This document shows, in pieces, positions 6,494 to 7,370 of a DNA stretch of 7,370 bases (position 1 is the first letter of the stretch; each line of letters begins with the position of its first letter). The DNA comes from Planctomycetota bacterium. Its GTDB lineage: Bacteria; Planctomycetota; Planctomycetia; Pirellulales; Lacipirellulaceae. Below the pieces are notes generated by a model. That model worked only from the letters and a program-made list of their open reading frames with translations. It was not told the DNA's origin and did not search any database. The position numbers and the translations under genes were made by a program. The stretch covers positions 1 to 7,370 of the forward strand of contig JAADIN010000057.1 of the NCBI GenBank assembly GCA_013151315.1, in the 5' to 3' direction.

Positions 6494-6546
6494 GTTAGTT
6501 GTTAGTCGTTAGTGAAAGCTACGAAACTAACGCCTAAAGCCTAAAA
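6494..6546. repeat. Heptad-phased TTAG/CTAA inverted element
   Basis: Three tandem units GTTAGTN occur at 6494-6500, 6501-6507 and 6508-6514, and three units of the opposite sense (ACTAACG, CCTAAAG, CCTAAAA) at 6526-6532, 6533-6539 and 6540-6546. TTAG starts at 6495, 6502 and 6509; CTAA starts at 6527, 6534 and 6541, so all steps are exactly 7 bases. The inner units CGTTAGT (6507-6513) and ACTAACG (6526-6532) form a 7-bp stem with a 12-base loop. The element fills almost the whole gap between the ferredoxin and PII-like genes. Confidence 0.75.
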
Positions 6547-6559
6547 TCCAACTCCCCCT

Positions 6560-6886
6560 ATGAAACAAGTCATCGCTATCGTCAAGCCGTTTTTAGCCGA
6601 GAAGATTCTCGAAGGCTTGCGCCGCTCGCCGCTGGAAGCCATCGAGGTTTGTGAAGTCAAAGGCATGAGCCGGCAGAAAAGCTACCTCGACCAGTATGCC
6701 GAGAGCGAATATTCCTTGGCCTTTCTCCCGAAGGTGCAAATCACGGCCTGGGTTGAGGATTCGCGAGCCGACGAGATCGTTCACCGTCTGGTCGAAATCG
6801 CCCGAACGGGACGTATGGGCGACGGAAAGATTTTCGTACTCTCGGCTGATTCCTACGAGGTCAACTTGGAAAGTACGTCGGAGTAG
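6560..6886 (+). CDS. PII-like nitrogen-regulatory family protein (GlnB/GlnK relative)
   Basis: PII proteins are trimers that sense ATP/ADP and 2-oxoglutarate and adjust partner proteins through the T-loop. This 108-residue protein aligns without gaps to E. coli GlnB through residue 94: VIAIVKPFLAEKI, EVKGMSRQKSY, SEYSLAFLPKV and the B-loop TGRMGDGKIFVL. Tyr46 and Tyr51 (the uridylylated residue in E. coli), Gln39 and Lys58 are kept. Gly37 and Gly41 of the T-loop region are serines. The C-terminus (SADSYEVNLESTSE) has Val and Leu where GlnB has the ATP-phosphate ligands Arg101 and Arg103. Nucleotide binding may therefore be altered, so it is called PII-like rather than glnB. No ammonium transporter or glutamine synthetase gene is adjacent. 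The ATG lies just after the heptad element and has no Shine-Dalgarno. Confidence 0.88.
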   Translation: MKQVIAIVKPFLAEKILEGLRRSPLEAIEVCEVKGMSRQKSYLDQYAESEYSLAFLPKVQITAWVEDSRADEIVHRLVEIARTGRMGDGKIFVLSADSYEVNLESTSE

Positions 6887-6946
6887 AGCAGCCGCGAACA
6901 CCTCGTTATCTGCGTCCCTCTTACGGTTTCACCTCGCCCGGAGGGC

Positions 6947-6982
6947 AAAAACATGGAAAATCCCCGAGAAAATCGTGTTTTT
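6947..6982 (+). terminator. Weak candidate terminator after the PII-like gene
   Basis: AAAAACATG (6947-6955) and CGTGTTTTT (6974-6982) are complementary at 8 of 9 positions and end in a T-run, 60 bases after the PII-like stop and just before the next promoter. The stem is A/T-rich and the loop is 18 bases, so it would be a poor intrinsic terminator. The placement is the main argument. Confidence 0.25.
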
Positions 6983-6985
6983 CTA

Positions 6986-7016
6986 TTGACGCTCAGACGA
7001 ATCGGCACTTTACTAT
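6986..7016 (+). promoter_or_regulatory. Probable sigma-70 promoter of the HU-family gene
   Basis: TTGACG at 6986-6991 is a near-consensus -35 box. A -10 box could be TACTAT at 7011-7016 (19-base spacer) or TTTACT at 7009-7014 (17-base spacer). Transcription would start near 7023, leaving a leader of about 45 bases before the HU-like ATG. The assignment rests on box similarity and position only. Confidence 0.55.
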
Positions 7017-7057
7017 GCTCTTCCTATTGAGTTTTATGTTTTGAACTTTTCTCCAGA

Positions 7058-7061
7058 GAGG
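7058..7061 (+). promoter_or_regulatory. Ribosome binding site of the HU-family gene
   Basis: GAGG within AGAGAGGGAT lies 7 bases before the ATG at 7069. It is the clearest Shine-Dalgarno in the window; most other starts here lack one. This fits a highly expressed gene and fixes the start. Confidence 0.7.
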
Positions 7062-7068
7062 GATCCAG

Positions 7069-7370
7069 ATGGCAAAAAAGAAGGCCAAGAAAGCCGCCGG
7101 CAAGAAACCGATGACCAAGTCCGAGATTCTCACGTCGCTGTCAGAATCGAGCGAATTTTCTAAGAAAGAAATCGCAGGCATCTTCGACGACCTGGCCGGT
7201 TTGATCGGCAAAAATTTGAACAAGCGAGGACCGGGCGTATTTACGATCCCTGGACTGGCAAAGTTCAAGGTCGTACGCAAGCCAGCCACCAAGGCTCGCA
7301 AGGGCATCAATCCGTTTACCAAAGAAGAGATGATGTTCAAAGCGAAGCCCGCTCGCAACGTCGTCAAAAT
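7069..7370 (+). CDS. HU-family DNA-binding protein, 3' end outside window
   Basis: One hundred residues are visible and the frame is open at the right edge. HU proteins are small dimeric chromosome-packing proteins that bend DNA with two beta arms. The order here is a lysine/alanine-rich N-terminal extension (MAKKKAKKAAGKKP), the helical dimer region (MTKSEILTSLSESSEFSKKE and following, 15-50), GPGVFTIPGLAKFKVV (54-69), and the arm with KGINPFTKEE (78-87). The arm keeps the Asn-Pro tip whose proline wedges into DNA, but the usual Arg of the RNP motif is Ile (I80). HU normally has about 90 residues; with the extension, only a few are probably missing beyond the edge. The gene has its own probable promoter and a good ribosome site. 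Confidence 0.92.
   Translation, partial: MAKKKAKKAAGKKPMTKSEILTSLSESSEFSKKEIAGIFDDLAGLIGKNLNKRGPGVFTIPGLAKFKVVRKPATKARKGINPFTKEEMMFKAKPARNVVK

Noticed and set aside
6494..6546. CRISPR-like array
   Set aside because: The repeat unit is 7 bases without unique spacers, far below CRISPR repeat size.
6936..6946. GCCC-GGA-GGGC hairpin after the PII-like gene as a terminator
   Set aside because: The stem is only 4 bp and is followed by A's rather than T's on the plus strand.

Overview
The window looks like ordinary chromosomal DNA of a planctomycete, probably of the Pirellulales. This assignment is inferred from the proteins (a LemA plus long M48 protease pair, an HU-like protein with a lysine-rich N-terminus), from the mostly missing Shine-Dalgarno sequences, and from GC-rich palindromes in the gaps between genes. 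I could not search a database, so the taxonomy is provisional. There is no CRISPR array, tRNA, rRNA, insertion sequence or phage gene. No gap between genes exceeds about 270 bases.

Layout: (1) 1-2581, plus strand: the 3' part of a lemA gene, a long inverted repeat, then a 654-residue membrane-bound M48 zinc metallopeptidase with a large extra C-terminal region. (2) 2582-3666: epmA, the ligase that beta-lysylates elongation factor P, with a palindromic element on each side; the two elements share sequence. (3) 3667-5826, minus strand: a tight four-gene operon read in the order small unknown protein, thyA, folA, tag. Two joins are 4-base ATGA overlaps and the third gap is 5 bases. (4) 5827-6091: a divergent intergenic region with a second long inverted repeat that shares a 14-base core with the first. 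(5) 6092-6886, plus strand: a [2Fe-2S] ferredoxin and a PII-like signalling protein, separated by a small element of TTAG/CTAA units at 7-base steps. (6) 6887-7370: a probable sigma-70 promoter and the start of an HU-family DNA-binding protein cut by the window edge.

How the genes work together: thyA and folA form the classical dTMP cycle, in which ThyA turns methylene-folate into dihydrofolate and FolA reduces it back. Tag adds alkylation repair, so the operon concerns DNA precursors and DNA integrity. LemA and the M48 protease are a recurrent pair at the membrane. The ferredoxin and PII-like protein may link electron transfer to a metabolic signal, but this is inferred from adjacency only.

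I see no complete new defence or mobile system. The most interesting signals are the repeats: two related palindromes that each end exactly 28 bases before a start codon in the same orientation, the heptad-phased TTAG element, and the paired palindromes around epmA. Among the proteins, the PII-like protein lacking key nucleotide-binding arginines, the ferredoxin with unusual cysteine spacing, and the unknown 88-residue leader of the dTMP operon deserve a second look.
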